From assembly GCA_013816615.1 (NCBI GenBank), contig JACDED010000021.1, positions 1 to 45,359 on the forward strand: a stretch of 45,359 nucleotides of DNA, written 5' to 3'. A model generated the notes under the pieces. That model ran no database searches and had not been told where the DNA came from. It was given only the letters and a program-made list of their open reading frames with translations. Shown here one piece after another: positions 1 through 7,688 of this stretch. Both the position numbers and the translations under genes were made by a program. This stretch comes from Bacteroidota bacterium (lineage in GTDB: Bacteria > Bacteroidota > Bacteroidia > B-17B0 > Aurantibacillaceae). Every line of letters begins with the position of its first letter. Positions within the stretch are counted from its first letter, which is position 1.

Positions 1-1221
1 TTGCAAACCACACCTTATATAGAAACAACTAATAAAACTTATACTTACAGGTCAAGCATTGAACCGCACGGAAGTTTAAAAATAGAATTAAATGGAAATT
101 ACACTAAAGCTAGTAGTACAAGCGAGTATATGTTATATGATAAACCTAAAGATAAGTTTGATTTCCATATAAGCAAAAATGAAACCGGTAATTTTAATAT
201 TTCTACATTCACTTTCTTCCGTTCATTTAAGGATAAAGGCACTGGTGTTAATTCAAGTTTATTTGATGAATTCTTATTAGTAAGAAGAGATGTTGCAAAA
301 GAATTAGGCGATGCCAATAATACAAATTTACCCGATCAGATACAGTATGTTGAACCTTGTGGAACATGCCCTAACGGTACAACTACTGTAAGTTATGTAG
401 ATGGGTACCAGGATAATCAGCAAGACGTTTTAGTAGGCGCATTTTACAGAACATATACAGGACGTAATATTAAAAACTACGATACTAAACATGTTTTTCC
501 AACTGTACCATTACCAAACTTTACAGTTAGCTGGGATGGTTTAGGTAAGCTTTCTGTATTTAAGAAAACATTCAGAACCATTACAGTTCGCCATGGTTAC
601 AGAAGCTCATATAATATTGCCGGGTATACTAATAACCTTTTATTTACCGGCGATGAACAAACAGCCCGTGCGCCGGTTTCAGTATCAACCGGGAGTACCG
701 TTTTAAATTCAAACTTTGTGCCTTATTATAATATTAATGCCATAACAATTACCGAAGCATTTTCGCCATTGATCAAATTTGATTTTCAATTCCTGAAACA
801 AGGCTGGAGTGCTAACGTAGAAACCAAACGTGATAAATCAACCAGCTTAAATATTACAGGCCCACAAATTATCGAAACAAAAGGCCAGGAGTACATTGTA
901 GGTTTAGGCTATATGTATCCAAAGCTTAAATTTAAAAATCTAAGGATCCAGGGTAAAGTATTAGAGAGTAATTTATTGATCAAGTTGGATGTGAGTTACC
1001 GTAGAAATCTTTCAATTATCAGGAGAGTGTCAGATGAGATCAGTATCCCTACAGGTGGTACAGATATCCTTACTTTACGTTCATCTGCCGATTACCAGCT
1101 TACTCAAAATATTAATTTAAGGTTGTTTTATGATTGGATCCGCACCAAGCCCCAAACATCAGCTTCTTTCCCTACTGCCAACGCAACCGGCGGCTTTAGC
1201 TTAAGAATCAACTTCCAGTAA
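1..1221 (+). CDS. sprA: SprA/Sov-type T9SS translocon, C-terminal fragment
   Basis: The left window edge cuts this gene; the reading frame is open from base 1 and about 406 residues remain before the TAA at 1219-1221. SprA is the giant outer-membrane beta-barrel that forms the type IX secretion channel (full length usually over 2000 residues), so this is only the last part. The visible protein is rich in alternating aromatic/polar strands and ends in a short beta-strand (GGFSLRINFQ) as expected for a C-terminal barrel strand. Identification rests on the recognisable SprA-like C-terminal text (for example the SFKDKG and GYMYPKLKFKNL stretches) and on the downstream gcvH and VanZ-like genes, an order I recall from other Bacteroidota. 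A T9SS cargo protein is encoded at 7689-9251, consistent with a working system. The first codon in the window is not the true start. Confidence 0.85.
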   Translation: MQTTPYIETTNKTYTYRSSIEPHGSLKIELNGNYTKASSTSEYMLYDKPKDKFDFHISKNETGNFNISTFTFFRSFKDKGTGVNSSLFDEFLLVRRDVAKELGDANNTNLPDQIQYVEPCGTCPNGTTTVSYVDGYQDNQQDVLVGAFYRTYTGRNIKNYDTKHVFPTVPLPNFTVSWDGLGKLSVFKKTFRTITVRHGYRSSYNIAGYTNNLLFTGDEQTARAPVSVSTGSTVLNSNFVPYYNINAITITEAFSPLIKFDFQFLKQGWSANVETKRDKSTSLNITGPQIIETKGQEYIVGLGYMYPKLKFKNLRIQGKVLESNLLIKLDVSYRRNLSIIRRVSDEISIPTGGTDILTLRSSADYQLTQNINLRLFYDWIRTKPQTSASFPTANATGGFSLRINFQ

Positions 1222-1261
1222 ATTTTGTGAATATCAGAACCTAATTTCCTGCAAAAAATAG

Positions 1262-1291
1262 TTTGATAATTCAAACAAACAATTACATTTG
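1262..1291 (+). promoter_or_regulatory. Bacteroidota-type promoter of gcvH
   Basis: TTTG at 1262-1265, an 18-bp spacer, then TACATTTG at 1284-1291. This matches the known Bacteroidetes housekeeping sigma consensus (TTTG, about 19 bp, TAnnTTTG). It leaves a leader of roughly 15-18 nt before the gcvH ATG at 1314 and makes gcvH independently transcribed from sprA. Confidence 0.7.
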
Positions 1292-1313
1292 TAATTCAAA
1301 AAATTAAAGAGAT

Positions 1314-1694
1314 ATGAATTTTCCTGCAGACTTAAAATACACAAAAGATCACGAATGGATTAAAATTAACGGTAGCGAAGCTACAATTGGAATTACAGAT
1401 TTTGCTCAACGCGAATTAGGTGACATCGTTTACGTAGATGTAAATACTGTAGGAGAAACTGTTGAAAAAGAAGCTGTTTTTGGAACAGTGGAAGCTGTGA
1501 AAACGGTAAGCGATCTTTTTATGCCATTAACCGGAGAGGTTTTGGAAGTAAATAAAGATATTGATTCAGCACCTGAAAGCGTAAACAACGATCCTTACGG
1601 AAAAGGCTGGATGATAAAAATTAAATTTACAAACGCAGCAGAATTAAATGAGTTGCTTAGCGTTGAAGATTATAAAAAATTAATTGGCGCTTAA
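1314..1694 (+). CDS. gcvH: Glycine cleavage system H protein
   Basis: 126 residues, the normal length for GcvH, the lipoyl carrier that shuttles the aminomethyl group between the P, T and L proteins of the glycine cleavage complex in the cytoplasm. The lipoylation site lies in the hairpin [13 protein letters not shown], with Lys63 as the modified residue. The N-terminal KYTKDHEWI and the [16 protein letters not shown] stretch are family hallmarks. The ATG at 1314 starts the protein directly at the conserved MNFP(A/E)[10 protein letters not shown] beginning. It lies 92 bp after sprA with its own promoter and is followed by a strong terminator. No P, T or L protein gene is in the window. Confidence 0.97.
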   Translation: MNFPADLKYTKDHEWIKINGSEATIGITDFAQRELGDIVYVDVNTVGETVEKEAVFGTVEAVKTVSDLFMPLTGEVLEVNKDIDSAPESVNNDPYGKGWMIKIKFTNAAELNELLSVEDYKKLIGA

Positions 1695-1713
1695 TAATTT
1701 TGCCACACATTTT

Positions 1714-1748
1714 AAACCCTTTCTTGTATTACTCGAAAGGGTTTTTTA
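1714..1748 (+). terminator. Rho-independent terminator after gcvH
   Basis: Perfect 10-bp stem, AAACCCTTTC (1714-1723) against GAAAGGGTTT (1735-1744), with an 11-nt loop and a T-run (1742-1747). It ends the gcvH transcript. Confidence 0.85.
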
Positions 1749-1763
1749 TTTATAGATCATGAA

Positions 1764-1798
1764 ATGTCTCGTTCCTCGACATGACAATATTCTGTCAT
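1764..1798. repeat. REP-like palindrome between gcvH and VanZ-like gene
   Basis: Two nested inverted repeats: ATGTC (1764-1768) with GACAT (1778-1782), and ATGACA (1781-1786) with TGTCAT (1793-1798). The loop TCGTTCCTCG and the following ATGACA resemble the widely dispersed intergenic palindrome whose core reads GTCATTGCGAGGAACGAAGC on the other strand. It is probably a degenerate copy. Only one copy is in the window, so repetition cannot be shown here. Confidence 0.4.
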
Positions 1799-1835
1799 CC
1801 AGGCAAAAGGGGTGATCTGGAAAACAAAAACACGA

Positions 1836-2219
1836 ATGAAAAAAATTCTTTATAAAAAGAGCGGTCTTTTTGCTTTTATCTGGGCTGCTATTATTTTTGG
1901 ATTGTGCGCCACTCCGGGACATTTAATACCAAGCGCCAATTGGCTCGAACTATTAAGTTTTGATAAATGGGTACACGCGGGTATGTTTTTTGTTTTGTGC
2001 AGCTTTTTATTTTTGGTAGCTATAAAATACGATCAATCAAAAACATGGATGATCGTTTATTTTTTAATATGTGTTACATACGGTGGTTTGCTTGAAGTAA
2101 TGCAAGCAAAATGTTTTAGCAATCGTAGCGCCGATTGGCAGGACTTTGTGGCAAATACTTTTGGTTGTGTTGTTGCAGCAATTTTAATGAGAAGGGTGCA
2201 AAGATTTTTACTTACCTGA
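1836..2219 (+). CDS. VanZ-like family membrane protein
   Basis: 127 residues from the ATG at 1836 (an in-frame GTG at 1812 would add eight residues, MIWKTKTR, with no membrane or motif value). Four hydrophobic segments are visible. The family signature is present: the first helix with an ATPGH-like turn (FGLCATPGHLIPS), DKWVHAGMFFVL around the second helix, and GGLLEVMQ followed by RSADWQDFVANTFG near the end. VanZ-like proteins are small inner-membrane proteins named after the teicoplanin-resistance protein; their biochemical role is not established. The stop overlaps the 3' end of the convergent gene 2208-2822 by 12 bp. I recall the order sprA-gcvH-vanZ-like from other Bacteroidota. Confidence 0.85.
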   Translation: MKKILYKKSGLFAFIWAAIIFGLCATPGHLIPSANWLELLSFDKWVHAGMFFVLCSFLFLVAIKYDQSKTWMIVYFLICVTYGGLLEVMQAKCFSNRSADWQDFVANTFGCVVAAILMRRVQRFLLT

Positions 2220-2822
2220 TTTACAAGATTGATTATATTCCTGTATGATTTTATAAAGATCATCTTTTCCGTAAATTTTCTCCTGAATTTTAGTTACAAG
2301 CTCCGGGCAATCTGAAAGATATTCCGACATTGTTTTTTTAAAATTGAAATAATCTATTTTAAAAAGTTCGCCATTTTGCTTTTGAAGGATATTTACTTCG
2401 CCTGAAAACATTGCAGTACGCCCACCCGTTTGCATTGCTCCCTGGTTATGAAATGTGTAAGTAAATAGTTTAAGATTTCCGTCAATTAATTGCCTTAGTA
2501 AATATTTGTCTGAATAAAAGCAACTGCAAAGCCGAAGGTCTTGAGAGAAAGTGACAAATCTATAATGTTCATTTTCATAATCAAAATGAACTTCCTTCAT
2601 TTCTTCCGGTTTCAGATATACTTTTTTGTGCTTTTCATTGTACATGATCACGCCGCATTGCAGGCTTGAGTAATTAATTTCAGTAGACAAGGGTTCGGTT
2701 GTGATCTTAAAATTAATTTTAACAGTATCGTCTGTTAAATTGATGTAGTAACCTGTAATTTCTTTAGCAAATATTTTATCGACCGTTAAAGCCAATATTA
2801 AAATGATGAAAATTTTTTTCAT
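2208..2822 (-). CDS. Secreted protein of unknown function
   Basis: 204 residues from the ATG at 2820-2822. The frame stays open to 2864, but that upstream part runs into the sucD terminator hairpin, and the chosen start gives a clean signal peptide (MKKIFIILILALTVDKIFA followed by KEITG). The mature part of about 185 residues is likely periplasmic or surface-exposed. It has a beta-rich N-terminal half (TGYYINLTDDTVKINFKI), four scattered Cys including a CSC pair, and a charged helical C-terminus. I do not recognise the family. The opening resembles Bacteroidota proteins that describe a change of state stored by a GYYI.N..GD.v strand, but that is a weak impression. It overlaps the convergent VanZ-like gene by 12 bp. 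Confidence 0.6.
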   Translation of the reverse strand: MKKIFIILILALTVDKIFAKEITGYYINLTDDTVKINFKITTEPLSTEINYSSLQCGVIMYNEKHKKVYLKPEEMKEVHFDYENEHYRFVTFSQDLRLCSCFYSDKYLLRQLIDGNLKLFTYTFHNQGAMQTGGRTAMFSGEVNILQKQNGELFKIDYFNFKKTMSEYLSDCPELVTKIQEKIYGKDDLYKIIQEYNQSCKSGK

Positions 2823-2843
2823 AAAAAGTAGTATAAATGCCGG

Positions 2844-2880
2844 AGAATAAAAAAACCGTTTCAATTTTTGAAACGGTTTT
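2844..2880 (-). terminator. Rho-independent terminator after sucD
   Basis: Perfect 12-bp stem, AAAACCGTTTCA (2852-2863) against TGAAACGGTTTT (2869-2880), loop of 5. Read on the minus strand it is followed by a T-run (complement of 2846-2855), so it terminates sucD. It lies just upstream of the next minus-strand gene and argues for the internal start of that gene at 2822. Confidence 0.85.
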
Positions 2881-2901
2881 AATTTATATTAAAAGTAATT
2901 A

Positions 2902-3792
2902 TTAAGCTGTAATTTTTTCGCCTTTTAAAACAGCAGCCATTGTTTTACCAATTTCTGCCGGGCTTTCACAAACAAAAATCCCGCATTCGCGTAATATTTT
3001 CATTTTTGCCTGGGCCGTATCTTCAGCACCGCCAACAATTGCACCTGCATGACCCATTGTACGGCCTTTTGGAGCAGTTTGCCCGGCAATAAATCCAACA
3101 ACCGGTTTTTTATTTCCGTTTGCTTTGATCCAACGTGCAGCTTCCGCTTCGTAATTTCCACCAATCTCACCGATCATAACAATAGCTTCGGTTTCAGGAT
3201 CGTTCATTAATAATTCAACAGCATCTTTAGTTGGAGTTCCGATAATAGGATCGCCACCAATACCAATAGCAGTAGTAATTCCCATACCTGCTTTTACAAT
3301 TTGATCGGCAGCTTCATAAGTTAAAGTTCCGCTTTTTGAAACAATACCAATTTTACCTTTTTTAAATACAAAACCGGGCATTATACCAACCTTAGCTTCG
3401 CCGGCAGTAATAACACCAGGGCAGTTAGGACCAATTAAACGAACGGTTTTACCTTTTAAATATTCTTTTACGTAGATCATATCCTTAACAGGTATGCCTT
3501 CGGTAATACACACAATAACTTTAATGCCTGCATCAGCAGCTTCCATAATAGCATCAGCAGCAAAAGCAGCCGGTACAAATATGATCGATACATCAGCCGC
3601 AACTTTTTGCACTGCTTCAGCAACAGTATTAAAAACAGGGCGATCTAAATGTGTTGTTCCACCTTTACCGGGAGTAACACCACCAACTACATTGGTTCCA
3701 TATTCAATCATTTGACCCGCGTGAAAAGTTCCTTCGCCACCGGTAAAACCCTGTACGATAACTTTCGAATTTTTATTTACTAATACTGACAT
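2902..3792 (-). CDS. sucD: Succinyl-CoA synthetase, alpha subunit (ADP-forming)
   Basis: 296 residues from the ATG at 3790-3792 ([18 protein letters not shown]). The frame extends 14 codons upstream, but those residues are not part of the family. The enzyme interconverts succinyl-CoA and succinate with phosphorylation of ADP in the TCA cycle, as a heteromer with SucC. Visible: the CoA-binding Rossmann start ([23 protein letters not shown]), the GPNCPGVI loop, the KSGTLTYEA segment, and the phosphohistidine in [13 protein letters not shown] (His about 248). sucC is not adjacent, so the two subunits are encoded apart. It is transcribed alone, with a probable promoter at 3812-3843 and a strong terminator. 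Confidence 0.97.
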   Translation of the reverse strand: MSVLVNKNSKVIVQGFTGGEGTFHAGQMIEYGTNVVGGVTPGKGGTTHLDRPVFNTVAEAVQKVAADVSIIFVPAAFAADAIMEAADAGIKVIVCITEGIPVKDMIYVKEYLKGKTVRLIGPNCPGVITAGEAKVGIMPGFVFKKGKIGIVSKSGTLTYEAADQIVKAGMGITTAIGIGGDPIIGTPTKDAVELLMNDPETEAIVMIGEIGGNYEAEAARWIKANGNKKPVVGFIAGQTAPKGRTMGHAGAIVGGAEDTAQAKMKILRECGIFVCESPAEIGKTMAAVLKGEKITA

Positions 3793-3811
3793 ATTTTTGA
3801 TTTTTGAGATA

Positions 3812-3843
3812 CGAATATACCTACTAATTTGCATTTTACCAAT
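3812..3843 (-). promoter_or_regulatory. Probable sucD promoter
   Basis: On the minus strand ATTG (complement of 3840-3843) lies 20 bp before TATATTCG (complement of 3812-3819), one mismatch from TAnnTTTG, about 19 nt before the sucD start. A weaker match than the gcvH promoter. Confidence 0.45.
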
Positions 3844-3915
3844 AAATTATAAGGCTATATTATTTAAATAATTTAGACTTAATATTGCATAAAAAGCCTA
3901 ACTTGAAGCCTCATT

Positions 3916-4395
3916 TTGGAAACTTTTATTGAAATATATACGGATGGCGCTGCCAGTGGAAACCCCGGACCGGGCGGGTTTGGAGTAGTTTTAAAATTTA
4001 AACAACACCGTAAGGAAATTAGTGGTGGCTTTAAGCGCACAACCAATAACCGTATGGAATTATTGGCCGTAATTGTAGGTTTAGAGAGCGTTACCAGCAA
4101 CGAACTGCCGGTAAAAGTGTATTCCGACAGTAAATATGTAGTAGATTCTATTAATTTAAAATGGGTATTTGGTTGGAGAAAAACAGGCTTTAAAAATAAG
4201 GCAAACGTTGATCTTTGGCAACGTTTTTTAAGGATCCATGATTCAAAAAAACACCAGTTTATTTGGGTAAAAGGCCATGCGGATAATGTAGAAAATAACC
4301 GTTGCGATCAATTGGCAGTTGCTGCTTCAAAACTTCCAAATTTACCAATTGATGAAGGCTATGAAGCAATTAAAAACGGTGGTTTACTCGATTAA
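3916..4395 (+). CDS. rnhA: Ribonuclease HI
   Basis: 159 residues. Degrades the RNA strand of RNA-DNA hybrids in the cytoplasm. All catalytic residues are present at the expected spacing: Asp10 (IYTDGAASGNPGPGGFG), Glu48 (NNRMELLAV), Asp71 (VYSDSKYVVD), His121 (VKGHADN) and Asp131 (NRCDQLA). The start is TTG at 3916: a TGA lies at 3904-3906 in frame and no ATG or GTG lies between it and the first motif, so only TTG (3916) or ATT (3913) can be used. The C-terminus carries a short extension after the last helix. It is followed by the repeat element 4439-4598. Confidence 0.95.
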   Translation: METFIEIYTDGAASGNPGPGGFGVVLKFKQHRKEISGGFKRTTNNRMELLAVIVGLESVTSNELPVKVYSDSKYVVDSINLKWVFGWRKTGFKNKANVDLWQRFLRIHDSKKHQFIWVKGHADNVENNRCDQLAVAASKLPNLPIDEGYEAIKNGGLLD

Positions 4396-4438
4396 AAAAA
4401 TTAACCACAACAAAATAGAAGTATTTCGATTTGAAAAA

Positions 4439-4598
4439 GCCACTAATTGCACCAATTTCACAAAAATATTAATGATAGTGGATTGCTTTAATTGGTGTAA
4501 TTTATTTTTCAAGTGATAATTCACTTGAAAAAAATTATTTCACTAAACTGATGTTTTAAAAAGAAAAAAATGTTAGTGTTATTAGTGAAATTCGTGGC
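4439..4598 (+). repeat. CAC-iteron element, copy A (about 160 bp, non-coding)
   Basis: Bounded by GCCAC (4439-4443) and GTGGC (4594-4598). The left end carries CAC at 4441, 4450 and 4459; the right end carries GTG at 4576, 4585 and 4594, exactly 9 bp apart on both sides. It aligns with copy B (17149-17305, opposite orientation): the left 26 bases match with two differences, the right 22-24 bases with two, and two inner blocks (TGTAATTTAT at 4496-4505; AATTATTTCACTAA at 4533-4546) flank a central hairpin. The hairpin at 4505-4532 has a 12-bp perfect stem (TTTTTCAAGTGA) and the loop TAAT. The element fills most of the gap between the convergent genes rnhA and the GWxTD gene, ending 7 bp from the latter. 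No ORF in it looks genuine. Confidence 0.75.
4505..4532. terminator. Central hairpin of copy A, possible bidirectional terminator
   Basis: Perfect palindrome of 12-bp arms (4505-4516 and 4521-4532) around TAAT. It sits between two converging genes, so it could stop transcription from both sides, though no strong T-run follows the stem on either strand. Confidence 0.4.
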
Positions 4599-4605
4599 AA
4601 ATAAA

Positions 4606-5883
4606 TCACCTGCTATTATTGCTGTATACTCTGCCTTCGCGCCAATAATCAACTGCAGTATAATAGGGATCTTTAAAAAATTGTGAGCGTTCTAAAATAT
4701 AATCATTATCGCTAAACGGATTTGGTGCTTTATCAAACACAAAACGTAATGCATTTGCATTTGTTTCTACACCATAAACCCAAATCTCATTTTTCGAGCT
4801 TTTATAGATATTGGTTGGATGGCCAAATACAATAAAGATCATACCTCTGTCTGTTTTCCAGCCCTGGGCGTAACTTGTATAATATTTATTTGCTTCTTTA
4901 ACACGGCCGTAATAGCGTTTTAATAATTCTTTCGCGCGCTCTTTGCTTCCGGCAATATTTATCCAAAAATTATCAATGGCTGCTTTTTTATCTTCAGCAT
5001 TTTTGCAGGTTTCAAATTCATCCTTGCTCATTAAATAACGTGTGCAATTGATCATTTCTTCACTATTGCTAACACCAGGAAAAGTTTTATCGTAAGTATA
5101 AAGCGTAACGCCATCCACTGTATTTTCATTTGGCGTTACATATAAAAAACCTTGTTTTGGCATTGTGAGCTGAAACTGATTTGTAGAGAGATCCATCTTA
5201 AAAACACTGTCAGGTTTATATTTAAATTCATCCGGAGTCTTGATAGAAAACGGTGGCAGGGCAGGACCAAATTCTTTTAAAAAACAGTTTACCGTAACAT
5301 TTGTAATTGAAGGATTCGAAAATTTAACGATCACATTTTCATCTCTTAAAAAATGTGTTTTAAAAGAAATAGCGTCATTTAAAGTGATCAAAAAATTTTG
5401 CTCTGTAAAACTATTTTTTTTATAAATATTAAGCCCTTTAGCGTAGCGTATTTTTTTGTTGAGGTCAAACACCTGTATATCCAAATAGTAATCGGCATTA
5501 TTTTTTGCCTTTAAGCTAAATTTAGAAGTGAGTGATTTGATTTGTACTGTTTCGCTGGCCCTATCGTTAATTCTGTACGAACCGCTATCAATGATCCGGC
5601 GTGAATTTGGCTCGTTCAATAATTTATAGGTGATCCTAATATCAGCATAAAAGGCATTGGTTGTATCGGGACGTTTGTAGATTAAATTTTCATTTTTTAT
5701 CTCTAAAAAAGTGAGTGTAGTGCTATCGTTAGTATGGTAGGCAACGGCATTTACTTCAAGCAATTCACTATCAGGGTTTACAACACTTTTTGTTGGTTTT
5801 GAAACAAATTGTTTTTTTGATGCGCAATAAGCGGCTAAAAAAACAATGCAAAACACTACTATTTTTATGAATATTTTTTTCAC
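4606..5883 (-). CDS. GWxTD domain lipoprotein
   Basis: 425 residues from a GTG at 5881-5883 (MKKIFIKIVVFCIVFLAAYCASKK). A TTG at 5901 keeps the frame open but lies upstream of the probable promoter -7 box (5889-5896). The hydrophobic leader ends at Cys20 (numbering from the GTG) in a lipoprotein-like context (FLAAYC, with an unusual Tyr at -1). The C-terminal third holds the GWxTD domain: YTSYAQGWKTDRGMIFIVFG, then the NEIWVY strand and a DYW-containing end. GWxTD proteins are envelope proteins of unknown function found in Bacteroidota and Acidobacteriota. The central region looks beta-rich. The 3' end abuts repeat element copy A. Confidence 0.8.
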   Translation of the reverse strand: MKKIFIKIVVFCIVFLAAYCASKKQFVSKPTKSVVNPDSELLEVNAVAYHTNDSTTLTFLEIKNENLIYKRPDTTNAFYADIRITYKLLNEPNSRRIIDSGSYRINDRASETVQIKSLTSKFSLKAKNNADYYLDIQVFDLNKKIRYAKGLNIYKKNSFTEQNFLITLNDAISFKTHFLRDENVIVKFSNPSITNVTVNCFLKEFGPALPPFSIKTPDEFKYKPDSVFKMDLSTNQFQLTMPKQGFLYVTPNENTVDGVTLYTYDKTFPGVSNSEEMINCTRYLMSKDEFETCKNAEDKKAAIDNFWINIAGSKERAKELLKRYYGRVKEANKYYTSYAQGWKTDRGMIFIVFGHPTNIYKSSKNEIWVYGVETNANALRFVFDKAPNPFSDNDYILERSQFFKDPYYTAVDYWREGRVYSNNSR

Positions 5884-5888
5884 TCTTC

Positions 5889-5896
5889 CAAAGTTA
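5889..5896 (-). promoter_or_regulatory. -7 box of the GWxTD gene
   Basis: TAACTTTG on the minus strand is an exact match to TAnnTTTG, five bases before the GTG at 5883, implying a leaderless or nearly leaderless transcript. No clear -33 TTTG was found. Confidence 0.4.
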
Positions 5897-5908
5897 ACCA
5901 ATTAAAAC

Positions 5909-5916
5909 TATCTTTG
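5909..5916 (+). promoter_or_regulatory. -7 box of the AI-2E family gene
   Basis: TATCTTTG, an exact match to TAnnTTTG, ends five bases before the ATG at 5922, again implying an almost leaderless mRNA. It is back to back with the opposing -7 box at 5889-5896. No convincing -33 element. Confidence 0.4.
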
Positions 5917-5921
5917 TTTAC

Positions 5922-7010
5922 ATGCCTTTAAAAATAAATATTTGGCGCATTATTGGCCTTTTGGCCATCATTGCTTTTGGCATATTATTTTTTAAAATTG
6001 TTATTTACCTGGCTATTTCCTTAGTACTGTTTTTAGTTGGGTATCCAATAACCCATCGCTTAGAAAAAATTAAGATTGGTAAAAAACACATGCCCGATAG
6101 TATTGCGGCATTGATAACTATTTTACTTATCGTTTCTGTTATTTTTGGTTTGTTCTTTTTAATCATCCCGCCACTGGCTACTGAGATCAGATTTTTATCA
6201 GCACTAAATTTTTATGATGTTTTTCATAATATCCTCGATCAATTCCCCGGCATTAAAAGTTTGCTTTTAAAAGTTGGTAGCGAAGAAGATCTTAAGCAAA
6301 ATCTTTCGACGCAGGTGTCTGCCTATGTTAATACAAAAAACATAAGCATGATTTTAAATAATACCTTTCAATATTTTGGTACTATTTTTGGCGGTCTATT
6401 ATGTACTTTATTTATTACATTCTTCTTTTTAAAAGATGAAAAAATAGTAAGAAACAGTTTGTTAGCGATAGCACCATTAGGTGTAGAGAAAGAAACACGC
6501 GAAGTATTAAAGATCTCTAAAAAAATGCTTAGCAAATATTTTGTAAGCTTATTTATTGATATGTTCATAGTTGGTGGCTCTACCTTTTTATTTTTAACTA
6601 TTTTCGGAATAAAAAACGCATTGGTAATTGCCTTTTTTGCCGGTATTTTAAACGTTATTCCATATATTGGATCGGCTATAACAATGGTTATTGCTATTAT
6701 TTTGGGTGTAAGCGCTTGTATTGGCGCAGGTAATTATGCCTTAATAGGTTCAACTATTAATACCATCTTTTTTACTTTACTAACTATTAATTTAATCGAT
6801 GGATTTATTATTCAACCGTACATTTTCTCAAATTCAGTAAAGGCGCATCCTTTAGAAATATTTATTGTAACACTTATGGCGGGCACCTTAGGCGGCATTT
6901 TTGGAATGGTGATTGCCTTGCCGGTTTATACGATCATAAGAATTATTGCGTCAGAGTTTTTGAGCCATCTTAAATTCTTCAGAAAGATTTCGGAAAATAT
7001 AATAGATTAA
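5922..7010 (+). CDS. AI-2E family transporter
   Basis: 362 residues with about eight transmembrane segments, the usual size and layout of PF01594: two to three helices at the N-terminus, a soluble loop of about 90 residues (about 80-150), then a helical bundle. Family text is visible in PYIGSAITMVIAIILG and in the late segment AHPLEIFIVTLMAGTLGGIFGM followed by ALPVYTIIRI. Members export diverse small molecules; only some handle the AI-2 signal, so no substrate can be given. It is probably co-transcribed with the DUF2461 gene, 6 bp downstream. Confidence 0.9.
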   Translation: MPLKINIWRIIGLLAIIAFGILFFKIVIYLAISLVLFLVGYPITHRLEKIKIGKKHMPDSIAALITILLIVSVIFGLFFLIIPPLATEIRFLSALNFYDVFHNILDQFPGIKSLLLKVGSEEDLKQNLSTQVSAYVNTKNISMILNNTFQYFGTIFGGLLCTLFITFFFLKDEKIVRNSLLAIAPLGVEKETREVLKISKKMLSKYFVSLFIDMFIVGGSTFLFLTIFGIKNALVIAFFAGILNVIPYIGSAITMVIAIILGVSACIGAGNYALIGSTINTIFFTLLTINLIDGFIIQPYIFSNSVKAHPLEIFIVTLMAGTLGGIFGMVIALPVYTIIRIIASEFLSHLKFFRKISENIID

Positions 7011-7016
7011 AATAGC

Positions 7017-7676
7017 ATGGAAACAGTTTTTACATTCTTAAAAAAAATAGAAGCAAATAATAATCGCGATTGGTTTGAAAAAAACAAAGCTTCTTATATA
7101 AAAGCCAAAGAAGATTTTGAAGTGTTTGTGCAGCAAATAATAAACGGCATTGCTAAATTTGATAAAAAGATCTCGCCGGACATGAAGGCAAAAGATTGTA
7201 CATTCAGGATTTATAAAGATGTACGCTTTAGCAAAGATAAAACACCCTATAAAAATAACATGGGTGCCAGTATTAATCCCGGAGGAAAAAAATCACCCGT
7301 ACCGGGATATTATTTTCATGTGCAACCAAATAGTAATTTTATAGCCGGTGGTGTTTGGATGCCTGAGCCTGAAATATTGAATGCGATAAGACAAGAGATA
7401 GATTATAACTCAAAGCCTTTATTAAAAATTTTAAATTCCGCTTCATTTAAAAAGTATTATAAAAAGCTGGACGAGGATGGCGCGTTAAAAACTGCGCCAA
7501 AAGGTTATGATAAAGAGCATCCATTAATTGAGCTGTTGCGTAACCGTCATTTTATTGTAAGCCATGCTTTCACAAACAAACAAATTCTTGAAAAAAATGC
7601 TGCCAAAGAAATTGTTGCAGGTTTTAAAGCAATGCATCCTTTCTTAGAATATTTGAGAGAGGCGACGGAGAAATAA
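7017..7676 (+). CDS. DUF2461 domain-containing protein
   Basis: 219 residues covering the full DUF2461 (TIGR02453) family: N-terminal FLKKIEANNNRDWFEKNKASY, the middle FRIYKDVRFSKDKTPYKNNMG and GYYFHVQPNSNFIAGGVWMPEP, and the C-terminal HPLIELLRNRHFIVSH. It is a widespread cytoplasmic family of unknown function, with a fold some relate to phage Mu Gam or nucleases; I make no claim. It begins 6 bp after the AI-2E gene, so likely one operon. Its stop lies 12 bp from the convergent gene 7689-9251. Confidence 0.93.
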   Translation: METVFTFLKKIEANNNRDWFEKNKASYIKAKEDFEVFVQQIINGIAKFDKKISPDMKAKDCTFRIYKDVRFSKDKTPYKNNMGASINPGGKKSPVPGYYFHVQPNSNFIAGGVWMPEPEILNAIRQEIDYNSKPLLKILNSASFKKYYKKLDEDGALKTAPKGYDKEHPLIELLRNRHFIVSHAFTNKQILEKNAAKEIVAGFKAMHPFLEYLREATEK

Positions 7677-7688
7677 TAATTTTATTAA

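Noticed and set aside
4319-4516. 65-residue open frame running from the end of rnhA into repeat copy A
   Set aside because: Its first part is rnhA in another frame and the rest lies in the repeat element; low-complexity composition, no family features.
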